Shown: piece after piece, positions 8,319 to 16,915 of the stretch
How the letters are laid out: every line of letters begins with the position of its first letter
Numbering within the stretch: the first letter of the stretch is position 1
Source of the DNA: Longimicrobiales bacterium
GTDB lineage: Bacteria; Gemmatimonadota; Gemmatimonadetes; Longimicrobiales; Gaopeijiaceae
Length of the DNA: 64,000 nucleotides
Direction: 5' to 3'
Assembly (NCBI GenBank): GCA_958296005.1
Contig: CATQHQ010000002.1
Coordinates: 124,001 to 188,000, forward strand
Notes under the pieces: generated by a model
The model's input: the letters and a program-made list of their open reading frames with translations, nothing else
What the model was told of the DNA's origin: nothing
The model's database searches: none
Translations under genes and position numbers: made by a program

Positions 8319-9005
8319 CTAGCGGAAGTTGTGGCTTCCCGGACGCCGGGGGCGGGGGAACTGGTTGTCCGGGGGTTCCGTCTGGTCCTCGGGCTGCACC
8401 CCTCCCAAGACCGGGGGCTGATGGGGCCCCGAGACCATGACCGGAGGCCTGCGCGGCTTGCAGTGGCCCCCGGCGCCTTGGCCAAGCGCCACCTTGAAGC
8501 GCCCCCACCAGCCCGTCCCGTCGGACTCCTCGTCGCTTCCGTGGTCGTGGCCCGCGTGGGGGTCCTCGCCGGCCAGCGCCGGGATCGCCTGCGACGCCCC
8601 CGACGGGAGGTTGCGCTGAACGGCGAAGTTGGCGCGCATCGACGGAGCGGACGGGGCCGCGAACGCCGCCAGCATCGTCACGGCGTCGGTCGCCGGACGC
8701 GGAGTGGCGGCCGCGGGCGCCGGCGTTGCTGGGGCCGGCTCCGACAACGCAACCACGGCGACGTCCTCGGCGGGAGCAGACACTTCCGTGGGCTCGTCCA
8801 GCACAGACAGCTCCACCAGCTCGATCGCCCGGAACGGGGCCTCGTCCGGCGTCGCGCTTCGGCTCGTCTCTTCGGGCCCCGCCGTGCTGGCGGGGACGGT
8901 GAAGGTGGAAACCCCCAAGATGACGCCGTGGACCGCTACCGAAACCCCGATGCCCGCCGCGAAGATGCGCCGGGCCTGACGCTCCCTGACCTGCCTGTCC
9001 TTCAT
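8319..9005 (-). CDS. Membrane-anchored Pro/Ala-rich protein with TonB-like N-terminus
   Basis: Protein of 228 residues with a strong GGAGG-type ribosome-binding site just before the ATG. A short basic N-terminus precedes one membrane helix, GIGVSVAVHGVILGVSTF. The SVAVHG segment resembles the transmembrane anchor of TonB-type energy transducers. The rest is a periplasmic, Pro/Ala-rich, low-complexity linker, then a His-rich patch (DPHAGHDHGSDEE) and a Pro-rich tail. The globular C-terminal TonB domain that contacts outer-membrane receptors is not present. It may be a degenerate or divergent transducer, or a metal-binding membrane protein. No ExbB/ExbD or receptor gene lies in the window. Confidence 0.65.
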   Translation of the reverse strand: MKDRQVRERQARRIFAAGIGVSVAVHGVILGVSTFTVPASTAGPEETSRSATPDEAPFRAIELVELSVLDEPTEVSAPAEDVAVVALSEPAPATPAPAAATPRPATDAVTMLAAFAAPSAPSMRANFAVQRNLPSGASQAIPALAGEDPHAGHDHGSDEESDGTGWWGRFKVALGQGAGGHCKPRRPPVMVSGPHQPPVLGGVQPEDQTEPPDNQFPRPRRPGSHNFR

Positions 9006-9089
9006 CTCTTCCTCCCTCGACAGCGCTTCTGCTGGAACCGACCGCGGAGTACTACACGCGGTTCCCGGGATAGTTCCCGACGGAGGCTC

Positions 9090-9875
9090 CTACAGATCGA
9101 ACTCCGCCACCACCGGCGCATGATCCGACGGCTTGTCCGTCTTCTTTCCCTTCCGCTGGTTGCGGTCCACCCACGCCGCAGTGGACGCCTCCGCTACAGG
9201 CACAGTGGCGAAGACGTGGTCGATCCGCAAGCCGTCGTTCCTGGGGAACGCGAGCCGCCGGTAGTCCCACCAGCTGTAAAGCTTGCCTTCAGGGTTGTGC
9301 TTCCGCACCACGTCCACGAAGCCCCACTCCCGAATCCGCTCCAGAGCCTCCCGCGTGGCCGGATCGCAGAGGACGCTGGACGCCCACTGCTCCGGATTCT
9401 CCGCGTCCCGGTCGTCGAGGGCCACATTGAAGTCGCCGGCCAGCACGACGGGATCGCGGGGGTCGAAGCGGGTCTCCAGCAGCTCCAGCAGCCGACCCAT
9501 CCACGCCAGCTTGTAGCCATGGGACTCGGACCCGACCGTTCGCCCGTTGGGGAAGTAGGCGGAGAACACGGTCACGCCCCGAACCACGCCACGGATCAGC
9601 CGGGCCTGGGGGTCCGAATCCGCCACGCCGCCGCCGAAGCCCCTCGCCACGTCGGAGATCGGATGGGGACTGATCAGGGCCACGCCGTTGTACGTCCGCT
9701 GGCCGAACACTGCCGACTCGCAGCCAGCTTCGCGGATCGCGTCGTCGGGGTACGCCTCGTCGGCGGTCTTCAGCTCCTGAAGGCAGAGGGCGTCGGGCGC
9801 GTGCTCGCGGAGCCACCCGACCACTCTCGCTTCCCGCACCTTGACCGAGTTCACGTTCCATGTCGCAATCTTCAT
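9090..9875 (-). CDS. xthA: Exodeoxyribonuclease III (AP endonuclease)
   Basis: AP endonuclease/3' exonuclease of 261 residues in the base-excision repair pathway, completing the work of the glycosylases upstream. The family signature is clear: MKIATWNVNSVKVR at the start, LCLQELKT with the metal-binding Glu, GDFNVALDDRD with catalytic Asp/Asn, RIDHVFAT, and the C-terminal SDHAPVVAEF with the catalytic Asp-His. I chose the ATG directly before KIATWN because the family usually begins there. Another in-frame ATG lies two codons upstream at 9881 and cannot be excluded. It is probably monocistronic, with the nearest same-strand gene 84 bases downstream. Confidence 0.95.
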   Translation of the reverse strand: MKIATWNVNSVKVREARVVGWLREHAPDALCLQELKTADEAYPDDAIREAGCESAVFGQRTYNGVALISPHPISDVARGFGGGVADSDPQARLIRGVVRGVTVFSAYFPNGRTVGSESHGYKLAWMGRLLELLETRFDPRDPVVLAGDFNVALDDRDAENPEQWASSVLCDPATREALERIREWGFVDVVRKHNPEGKLYSWWDYRRLAFPRNDGLRIDHVFATVPVAEASTAAWVDRNQRKGKKTDKPSDHAPVVAEFDL

Positions 9876-10004
9876 GCCCATAGGGGCCAATTGGGAGACT
9901 CTGTGCGGGTCGAGGCAAGGGTGTCCGGTTGCGCCGACGGGTACCAGCGGGTCCATTTTCCGCTCCCACCAGGCCCGCCCCTTCCCAACTGGAGATCCCC
10001 GCCA

Positions 10005-11639
10005 ATGACGTTCCGTGCAAAGACCGCCCCGAAGACACCTTGGCCGTCGGTGCCGGCGTTGGCTCTCGCGGTCGCGCTGGGCTGCGCCGCCGGAGCGCCC
10101 GCCTCCGCCCAGCAGTACGATGTCCTGATCACCGGCGGCACGGTGGTGGACGGCACCGGCGCCGACCGTTTCCAGGCCGACGTCGCCGTGGCGGACGGGC
10201 GCATCGTCCTCGTCTCCCGCCAACCCGTCGACAGGTCTCTGGCTGCCGCGGTGATCGACGCCGAGGGTCAGGTCGTCGCCCCCGGCTTCATCGACAACCA
10301 CTCCCACGTCCAGCAGACGATCGCCGAGTACCCGCTGGCCGAGAACTTCCTGCGCCAGGGGATCACCACGCTGATCGCGTCGCTGCACTCGGGGGACCAG
10401 CCGTGGCCGATGGAGGCGTTCGCGTCGAGCCTGGAGACGGCCCCGAACGTCGGCTTCTTCGCCGGCCACTCCTGGACCCGAAAGCAGGTCTTGGGAATGG
10501 ACGACCGGGCACCCACCGACGCCGAGCTGGAAGAGATGAAGGCACTCGTGGACCAGTCGATGCGCGAGGGGGCGCTGGGACTATCGACCGGACTGCTCTA
10601 CGTGCCCGCCAACTTCGCCGAGACCGAGGAGGTGATCGAGCTGGCCAAGGTCGCGGCCCGCCACGGCGGCATCTACGTAAGTCACATGCGCAACGAAGCC
10701 AGCGGGCTGCTGGAGTCGGTCGCCGAAGTGGTGCGCATCGCCGACGAAGCGGGCATCCCCGCCCAGATCAACCACCACAAGGCGGCTGGAGCGGCCCAGT
10801 GGGGTTGGAGCGAGAAGTCGTTGGCGATGATCGACTCGGCGAACGCGGCCGGGTTGACGATCACACACGACCTCTACCCGTACGCCGCCTCCAGCACCGG
10901 ATCGTCGATCCTCTTCCCCCAGTGGGCGCTGGCCGGCGGACCGGAGGAGTTCGCCAAGCGGGTCGCCGACCCGGACACCCGGCGACGGATGGAAGCGGAC
11001 ATGCGGACGATCTTCACCACGGACCGCACCGGCGGGGACATCTCACGCATCCAGTTCCGCGTGCTGCGCTCCGACGAGAGCTACAACGGCAAGACGCTTG
11101 CGGACTACGCCGCCGACCGCGGGCTCCCGAACGACCTGGCAACCGGCATCCAGCTGGCGATCGAGCTTCAGCTTAAGGGCGGCTTCAGCGCGATCTATCA
11201 CGCGATGGACGAGGGGGACGTGATTCGGATCATGCAGCACCCGCTGTCGATGATCGAGACCGACGGCGACGCCGTGGGCTATGGGATCGGGTACCCGCAT
11301 CCTCGCAGCTACGGCGCGTTCCCGCGGGTGCTGGCGCGCTACGTGCGAGAGCTGGGCGTGATCACCCTGGAGGAAGCGGTCAAGAAGATGACCTCCATGC
11401 CCGCCCGCTGGCTCGGTCGCCACGACATGGGCGTGATCGCGGAGGGAATGCGCGCCGACGTTGCCGTCTTCGACCCGGACGTGATCGCCGACCGCGCCAC
11501 CTACGCCGACCCCCACCAGTACAGCGTGGGGATCACCGATCTGCTGGTGAACGGCGTCCCGGTGATCCGCGACGGCGGGCTCACGGGCGAGAAGCCGGGC
11601 CGGTGGATCCGGGGACCGGTGCGGCGCCCGGCGAGCTGA
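10005..11639 (+). CDS. Secreted N-acyl-D-amino-acid deacylase (amidohydrolase family)
   Basis: Exported hydrolase of 544 residues that frees D-amino acids from their N-acyl forms. A Sec signal peptide is visible (hydrophobic ALALAVALGCAAG then APASAQQ), followed by the beta-strand YDVLITGGTVVDGTGADRF that opens this amidohydrolase subgroup. Metal-binding residues occur in GFIDNHSH, and further motifs are YVSHMRNE, ITHDLYPYAASST and the C-terminal Asp region DVAVFDPD. A same-frame reading from 8331 is open but antisense to other genes and lacks homology. A GGAG element lies about 10 bases before the chosen ATG. Secretion and the neighbouring S9 peptidases suggest use of peptide and peptidoglycan debris as food. 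Confidence 0.92.
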   Translation: MTFRAKTAPKTPWPSVPALALAVALGCAAGAPASAQQYDVLITGGTVVDGTGADRFQADVAVADGRIVLVSRQPVDRSLAAAVIDAEGQVVAPGFIDNHSHVQQTIAEYPLAENFLRQGITTLIASLHSGDQPWPMEAFASSLETAPNVGFFAGHSWTRKQVLGMDDRAPTDAELEEMKALVDQSMREGALGLSTGLLYVPANFAETEEVIELAKVAARHGGIYVSHMRNEASGLLESVAEVVRIADEAGIPAQINHHKAAGAAQWGWSEKSLAMIDSANAAGLTITHDLYPYAASSTGSSILFPQWALAGGPEEFAKRVADPDTRRRMEADMRTIFTTDRTGGDISRIQFRVLRSDESYNGKTLADYAADRGLPNDLATGIQLAIELQLKGGFSAIYHAMDEGDVIRIMQHPLSMIETDGDAVGYGIGYPHPRSYGAFPRVLARYVRELGVITLEEAVKKMTSMPARWLGRHDMGVIAEGMRADVAVFDPDVIADRATYADPHQYSVGITDLLVNGVPVIRDGGLTGEKPGRWIRGPVRRPAS

Positions 11640-11696
11640 CTCCGCCCAGAGTGGCTCGCCGGCCGCCGCACCAGCGGGCGTGCGCGACCCTCTCCT

Positions 11697-12929
11697 TTAC
11701 GGAGTGACTCCCGACAACGCCCACACCTGCACGTGCTCGACGTCCAGTTCGTCTTCGGACTTGCCCAGGACGTAGTCGCGGCCGATCTCCATGACCTCGA
11801 GTCCTTCGGGCATATCCACGACTTCGCGGATGCATCCCTGATCGTCGTAGACCGTCCATTGTTGGTGGTCCTCGCCAGGCAGGCGATACTCCTCCACCCA
11901 AAGATGCCCGCGGGCGTCGGCCTTGACGCGACCATAGGCCGGGTAGGCGTCCACCAACGGCAGGTTGGCGGCGCTAGCCCGCTGCACCGCTCGGTCCGCC
12001 TCGGGCACGTTGGCCAGCAACCCCTCGATGTGGGCGTCCAGGTCGGCTTGGCTGGGTGCTGCTGCCCGGTCGTGCGTGCGCCGCACGACTCTGCGCAACG
12101 TACCATCCGTGCGATAGCTCCGAAATTCGTAACTGTCGTTGGTGGCGACGACGACCTGATCGTTCCACAAGGCGGCGAACGTCGACCGACCGAACGGCAG
12201 CTGCCACGACCACAGCATGTCGCCTTCGAAGTGCACATAGCCCTCCGAGCCCGGAGATTCGCCCAGCGACCTCACGAGATGCCCATTGTCGTCCAAGAGG
12301 ACATAGTTTCGGTTCGGGCGATCCAGACCGGAGACGCGTTCGCTGGGCCCGCTGATCGGGAGCACCATCGCCAGGATCAGCCCATCGGGCCGAAGATCGA
12401 CCACGCGCGGCGCACTGTCGTCGCCGGGCAGGAGCAGGAAGGACCGGCCGTACTCGCCAGCAGAGTCGAAGACCGAGACGCGGTTCTGCCACCTGTCCCA
12501 CGCCGCAACCGAGTCGGCACGCCAAGCAGCAACGCTTGCCAAGCCGGTGAACTCTCCTGGGCCCTGGCCCCGCCGACCCCATGAGCCGGAATACGTGCCG
12601 GCAGCGTCGAACACGCGGAGCTGGGCGGAGCCGCCGTCGGCTACGACCACTCTGCCGTCCGAAAGCCTCGTGGCGTCCCGAATCCGCGAGAGCTGGAGCG
12701 ACTCGTCGGCCTCCATCGCGCTTCCGCCCAGCGAGGTGGTCGGCGAGCTTCCCACGGCTCGGTTCGTCACCGGCCCCGTGGACAGCCACTCGTTCATGAC
12801 GAGCTCGACGCCCGCGCTGTCCGCGGTTTGACACGCGAGCGCGCTCGGCCCGTCGGCATCGCCTCCGCATGACGTTGCCAGTGCGCAGGCGAGCAGTACT
12901 ACGGTCGATAGCTGGCGACAATATCCCAT
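11697..12929 (-). CDS. Lipoprotein with 6-bladed beta-propeller (NHL-like)
   Basis: Exported lipoprotein of 410 residues. The signal peptide is MGYCRQLSTVVLLACALATSC, ending in a lipobox Cys. An AAGGAG site 6 bases upstream supports this ATG over the longer ORF. The mature part shows propeller-type repeats: RIRDATRLSDGRVVVADGGS, QLRVFDAAGTYSGSWGRRG and GPGEF are the strand patterns of the 6-bladed propeller family common in Gemmatimonadota and Bacteroidota. It is probably a cell-surface or periplasmic binding scaffold with no catalytic residues visible. Two relatives of the same fold are at 28.6-31.0 kb. It lies 114 bases downstream of the S9 peptidase gene on the same strand. Confidence 0.82.
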   Translation of the reverse strand: MGYCRQLSTVVLLACALATSCGGDADGPSALACQTADSAGVELVMNEWLSTGPVTNRAVGSSPTTSLGGSAMEADESLQLSRIRDATRLSDGRVVVADGGSAQLRVFDAAGTYSGSWGRRGQGPGEFTGLASVAAWRADSVAAWDRWQNRVSVFDSAGEYGRSFLLLPGDDSAPRVVDLRPDGLILAMVLPISGPSERVSGLDRPNRNYVLLDDNGHLVRSLGESPGSEGYVHFEGDMLWSWQLPFGRSTFAALWNDQVVVATNDSYEFRSYRTDGTLRRVVRRTHDRAAAPSQADLDAHIEGLLANVPEADRAVQRASAANLPLVDAYPAYGRVKADARGHLWVEEYRLPGEDHQQWTVYDDQGCIREVVDMPEGLEVMEIGRDYVLGKSEDELDVEHVQVWALSGVTP

Positions 12930-13043
12930 GGGTCGCTCCTTGCGGGAGGGGTGTGCGACCTTGAGACACCGCAACCGCCCGAAGGTTCCACGGGGGCAGG
13001 CGGGCCGCACCAGCGCGGGGCAGGCGGAAGCCCTCCCTGGGCG

Positions 13044-15128
13044 TTACCCGTCGGCCTTGGGCGGCTCCTTCCGCAGGTGCTTTTCGAACCACGTCATGAT
13101 CCGTTCCGACACGTCCATGAGGAACTTGGGTTCCCGGGGACCATGGGGCGTGCGCGGATAGACGATCATCTCGGTCTCGACCCCCAGGCGCGCGAGGGAT
13201 GTGTAGAACTCCTGGCCCTGGGTGAAGGGGACGCGCAGGTCCTGGGCGCCGTGGATCACCTGGGTCGGCGTCGTCACGTTCCTGATGTGGTAGACGGCGG
13301 AGTGCTTCTCGTAGGTCTCGTAGTCGTCGAAGTACTCGCCGCCCATGTGGCCCGTCAGGTAGTCGCCGATGTCGGTGGTGCTCACCATGCTGATCAGGTT
13401 CGGCAGCCCCGCGCCCATCGACGCGGCCTTGAAGCGGTCGGTCTGGGTCACCGCGAAGGACGTCATGTAGCCGCCGTAGCTCCAGCCCATGAGCAGCAGG
13501 CTGTCCGGGTGCGCGACGCCCATATCGACCACATGGTCGACGCCGGCCAGCAGGTCCGACAGATCGCCGTAGCCCCAGTCCATGAAGTTGGCGTAGCGGA
13601 ACTCCTTGCCGTAGCCCGTGCTACCCCGGGGGTTGGGCCGCAGGACCGCGAAGCCCTCCTGGGCGAAGTACTGGATCATGTAGATGCTCGGCGAGCCGGT
13701 GAACGACTGGCTGAAGACACCGGCAGGACCGCCGTGCACGTTGAGGATCAGGGGCGCCCGGGTCCCGGCCTCCCAGCCAACGGGGTAGGTCAGCAGCCCA
13801 TCCACCGGCGTGCCGTCGGGGGCGGTCCACGAGAGCAGCTCGGTGCGACCCATCGGCGGGCGGGGCGCGTCCTGGTTCACGCTGCTGATCCGTGTCGGAG
13901 TGAAGTCGGACAACGGCGACACGTGCACTTCGGCGGGCTCGTCGGTCGTCTCCCACGTCAGCGCCAACCGTCCCGCCTCTGCCGCCAGCGCCACGCCGCC
14001 CACCACCCCGTCGCCCTGGGTCACGTGCCGCCACTCCCCTCCGTCGGCGGGCAGCGCAATGACGTGGCGGGTCGTGCGCATGGCCTCGTTCAGGAAGACA
14101 TCCTCCGAGTCGGTGGACCATCCCAAGATGAACGCGCTTCGGTTCGGGGTGTCGGCCAGCCGCTGGGAACCGCCCGTGGCCGGGTCCACCACGTACACGT
14201 CCCCTAGGCCGATCGGCTCGGGCTGCTCCCCGGTGGAGACGTAGGCGATCAGCGACCCGTCGGGGGACCAGCGCGGAGAGGACTCGACCCCGGTCCCGGC
14301 CACCAACGGCTGTGCTTCGCCCCCGCCTGCATCGACCAGGGAGATGTCGCCGGAAAGCCGTCCCGTGTTGATCCGAGGGTCGGCCTGGTGAGCAAAGACC
14401 AAGCGCGTTCCGTCGGGGCTCCAGTCGAAGCCGGTGACGTGGAAGTCGCCCTCGGTGACGCGGACGGCCTCGGCAGGCTCGGTGGCGGCGGGGTCGAAGG
14501 GGACCGTGTACAGGTGGCCGTACTTGAAGTTCTGGTCCACCAGGATCACGTCGCGCTTCTCCTTCTCCGCCTTCTCCTCCTCCTCGGTGGGCGGGTCCCG
14601 CATGACGAAGGCGACGGCGCTTCCGTCGGGCGACCAGCGGTAGGCGCCTACGCCGGACTTGGCGTCGGTGAGCTGTCGGGCCTCGCCGCCCGCCAAGGCG
14701 ATCACCCATATCTGGTTCTTGTCGGAGCGGGAAGACGTGAACGCCAGCCACTGGCCGTCGGGCGAGAACGATGGGCTGGACGACGACTTGGCGCCCCGCG
14801 TGAACTGGCGGCTCCGAGTACCGTCGCTGGACGCCAGCCAGACGTGGCTCAGGTACTCCGACTTCTCGCCCTCCATGATCGGCTTGCGCACCACGTAGGC
14901 GACGTGGGCGCCGTCCTCAGAGATCGCCACGCCCGAAACTTGCGAGTAGCCCATGCTGAGTGCCGGGGTCCAGCGGTCGGTCGCGGTCGAGGCGGCGTCG
15001 GCGGTCGAGGCGGCTTCCGGTTGCTGGGCGAGGCTCTGGGCGGGCACACCGGCAAGCGCGACGGCGAGGACTGCGGCGCAGGCCACTGCGCACAGAGGGG
15101 AGAAGCGGAACTTCGGCAGCGTGGTCAT
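13044..15128 (-). CDS. Secreted S9 family prolyl oligopeptidase / dipeptidyl aminopeptidase
   Basis: Exported serine peptidase of 694 residues. A signal peptide (ending near ALAGVPAQSLAQQ) is followed by a TolB-like WD/PD40 propeller with repeated SPDG-type turns such as FSPDGQWLAFTSSR, RWSPDGSAVAF and WSPDGSLIAY, then the C-terminal alpha/beta-hydrolase. The nucleophile is S550 in MGWSYGGYM, the acid is in HGAQDLRVPF and the base His is in PRTPHGP. The size and order match S9C-type acyl-peptidases/DPPs. A second paralogue is at 45.7 kb. A purine-rich AGGAAGAG lies before the ATG. The likely role is periplasmic or extracellular peptide degradation. Confidence 0.93.
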   Translation of the reverse strand: MTTLPKFRFSPLCAVACAAVLAVALAGVPAQSLAQQPEAASTADAASTATDRWTPALSMGYSQVSGVAISEDGAHVAYVVRKPIMEGEKSEYLSHVWLASSDGTRSRQFTRGAKSSSSPSFSPDGQWLAFTSSRSDKNQIWVIALAGGEARQLTDAKSGVGAYRWSPDGSAVAFVMRDPPTEEEEKAEKEKRDVILVDQNFKYGHLYTVPFDPAATEPAEAVRVTEGDFHVTGFDWSPDGTRLVFAHQADPRINTGRLSGDISLVDAGGGEAQPLVAGTGVESSPRWSPDGSLIAYVSTGEQPEPIGLGDVYVVDPATGGSQRLADTPNRSAFILGWSTDSEDVFLNEAMRTTRHVIALPADGGEWRHVTQGDGVVGGVALAAEAGRLALTWETTDEPAEVHVSPLSDFTPTRISSVNQDAPRPPMGRTELLSWTAPDGTPVDGLLTYPVGWEAGTRAPLILNVHGGPAGVFSQSFTGSPSIYMIQYFAQEGFAVLRPNPRGSTGYGKEFRYANFMDWGYGDLSDLLAGVDHVVDMGVAHPDSLLLMGWSYGGYMTSFAVTQTDRFKAASMGAGLPNLISMVSTTDIGDYLTGHMGGEYFDDYETYEKHSAVYHIRNVTTPTQVIHGAQDLRVPFTQGQEFYTSLARLGVETEMIVYPRTPHGPREPKFLMDVSERIMTWFEKHLRKEPPKADG

Positions 15129-15259
15129 GAAGGCATCTCTTCCTGTGGGGTGCGACCGGGGGGCTGGGATCGCGGTCAGCGCTCGTAGAACTCCACGTAG
15201 CTTGCTATCGTCTTTGTGCAGAACGTGGACACAACCGCGCAGACCTGCCCGTGTCGGCC

Positions 15260-16102
15260 ATGCCTGAAAATACCTTTCCGATTCTGTCCGCTGTAAAGCT
15301 GGGGAAGCCTCCAGCCAAGTGGGCCGCGGAGTTTCCCTTCGACGTTCCGGCGCTCAAGGGACCAGCCGAAGTTGCCCTGCCAAGCGCGGTGACGATCCTA
15401 GCCGGCGAAAACGGCTCCGGCAAGTCCACGTTGCTGGAAGCGATGGCGCTGGCTGCGAAGCTGCCCACCGTCGGGAGCGCCGAGACGGGCCACGACAGCA
15501 CCCTGGCTCTTCAGCGGCGGTTGGCGGGGACGCTGACCCTAGTTTGGCGTAGGCGCACGCACCGCGGGTTCTTTCTCCGAGCCGAGGACTTTTTCGGCTT
15601 CGCCCGCCGCCTGCGGACCCTTCGCCAGGAAATGGAAGACCGGATCGCCCAGGTGGACCGGGAGTACGAAGGCCGTTCCGAACTCGCCAAGACGCTCGCC
15701 AAGGGCCCCGCGGCTGGCTCGATATCCGCCATGCGCGCCCGCTACGGCGACAACCTGGACGCCAACTCCCACGGCGAGAGCTTCCTTCGCCTCTTTCGCT
15801 CCCGTTTCGTGCCCGACGGATTGTACCTCCTGGACGAGCCGGAGGCGGCCCTGTCGCCCCAGAGCCAGCTCGGCTTCGTCGCCATGATGAGCGAGATGGT
15901 CGAGCGCGGGGGCCAGTTCGTGATCGCGACCCACTCCCCCGTGCTCATGGCCCTGCCCGGTGCGACGATCTACTCCTTCGACTCGGCGCCGCTGGCCCCG
16001 GTGGAGTACGAGGAGCTGGAGTCGGTGCAGCTGCTGCGGGACTTCATGCAGGCGCCGGAGCGCTATCTGCACCGCATCTGGCGGGTCCAGGGCGGGGCCT
16101 AG
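15260..16102 (+). CDS. ABC-type AAA ATPase, stand-alone (RecF/OLD-like)
   Basis: Soluble ATPase of about 280 residues. It has Walker A GENGSGKST, then an insert with a basic, charged helical part, then LDEPEAALSPQSQL as a combined Walker B/D-loop and a switch His in VIATHSPVLMALPG. It resembles the AAA-family predicted ATPases of the ABC/SMC-like class that often act alone or with nuclease partners. No nuclease domain is fused. The ATG chosen follows an in-frame GTG at 15251 that would add three residues; neither has a clear ribosome-binding site. Its stop shares the tetranucleotide CTAG with the stop of the convergent padR gene. Its function is unknown. Confidence 0.85.
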   Translation: MPENTFPILSAVKLGKPPAKWAAEFPFDVPALKGPAEVALPSAVTILAGENGSGKSTLLEAMALAAKLPTVGSAETGHDSTLALQRRLAGTLTLVWRRRTHRGFFLRAEDFFGFARRLRTLRQEMEDRIAQVDREYEGRSELAKTLAKGPAAGSISAMRARYGDNLDANSHGESFLRLFRSRFVPDGLYLLDEPEAALSPQSQLGFVAMMSEMVERGGQFVIATHSPVLMALPGATIYSFDSAPLAPVEYEELESVQLLRDFMQAPERYLHRIWRVQGGA

Positions 16103-16749
16103 TCGCCGGTCCGGGAAGCCTCGTCCTCGTCGGTCCGCTCCGCGCGGCTTCGCTTTCGGGCTTGGTCCCAGGCCGCGTCCAGTTCCTCCAGCGCTCGGTT
16201 CAGGACATCCTTCGCCTCCGCGACGAACTGCTCGTCGCCAGCCCAGCGGAAGCAGCCCTGCAGAGTCGTCTGGCCCAGGCGAGCCACATAGCGAGCAAGG
16301 TCTGCGGCGGCGCTGGCGATCGAAGACTGGGCGCCGCGGCAACCGTCGGCGGCTTGGTCAGAGTCGGACTTGCTCCCGAAGACGCGGTTCACGGCGTCCC
16401 GGTTGCGGTCCAGGTGCTCTCGGCCGGCTTCGGTGATCGTGTACACCTTCTTGCCGTCGTGCTCTTCGACGGTCACGCGGCCCTGGTCCTCCAGCAGCTG
16501 GAGCGTCGGGTAGACGGAGCCCGGGCTGGGCCTGTAGAGACCGCCGGACCGTTCCGCGAGGACGTTCATGACTTCGTAGCCGTGCATCGGCCTCTCCTCG
16601 ACTAGGGCGAGGATCGCCAGCTTGAGGCCGCCGCGTCCGAAGCGGCGACGACGACGGGTCTGCCGCTCCCTGTGCCGGCGGCGCGAGGCGCCTGGGGGAC
16701 TGAACGGCGCGAAGATCGCGTCCAGGTCCAGGTAGTCGTCGATTCGCAT
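16099..16749 (-). CDS. PadR family transcriptional regulator
   Basis: DNA-binding regulator of 216 residues. A basic N-terminal arm (an Arg-rich stretch near residues 23-38) precedes the winged helix: LAILALVEERPMHGYEVM, then GSVYPTLQLLEDQGRVTVEE and a wing ending in KKVYTITEAGREHL. This is the PadR core. The C-terminal half is longer than usual and largely helical, giving a PadR-s2-like or four-helix dimer module. An AAGGAG site precedes the ATG. A perfect 7-bp palindrome lies 46 bases upstream, which suggests autoregulation. The regulated target may be itself or the divergent metalloprotease gene at 16916. Confidence 0.9.
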   Translation of the reverse strand: MRIDDYLDLDAIFAPFSPPGASRRRHRERQTRRRRRFGRGGLKLAILALVEERPMHGYEVMNVLAERSGGLYRPSPGSVYPTLQLLEDQGRVTVEEHDGKKVYTITEAGREHLDRNRDAVNRVFGSKSDSDQAADGCRGAQSSIASAAADLARYVARLGQTTLQGCFRWAGDEQFVAEAKDVLNRALEELDAAWDQARKRSRAERTDEDEASRTGD

Positions 16750-16792
16750 GGAGCGTGCTCCTTTAGCTTGTAGAGTGCGTGTCGTTTTCATC

Positions 16793-16836
16793 AATACGAT
16801 ACTATCGTAATATAGTTTCGACATATCGTTATTGAG
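16793..16836. promoter_or_regulatory. Candidate PadR operator/promoter region
   Basis: An AT-rich island in otherwise GC-rich sequence, between padR and the divergent metalloprotease gene. It holds a perfect 7-bp inverted repeat around one base, TACGATA-C-TATCGTA at 16795-16809. A further half-site ATATCGT is at 16823-16829. PadR proteins typically bind AT-rich dyads upstream of their own gene, so this is the likely autoregulatory operator. Which of the two divergent genes it controls is inferred only from position. Confidence 0.6.
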
Positions 16837-16915
16837 ATCACTCAGACGCTGCATTGGACGCCGGGGCAGGCCGCTCCGTTGCAGGGCGCGACCGCCTTGG
16901 CCAATATGTCGTCCT

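Noticed and set aside
8331-10004. Same-frame upstream extension of the D-aminoacylase gene
   Set aside because: It covers xthA and the TonB-like gene in antisense. The signal peptide begins at 10005.
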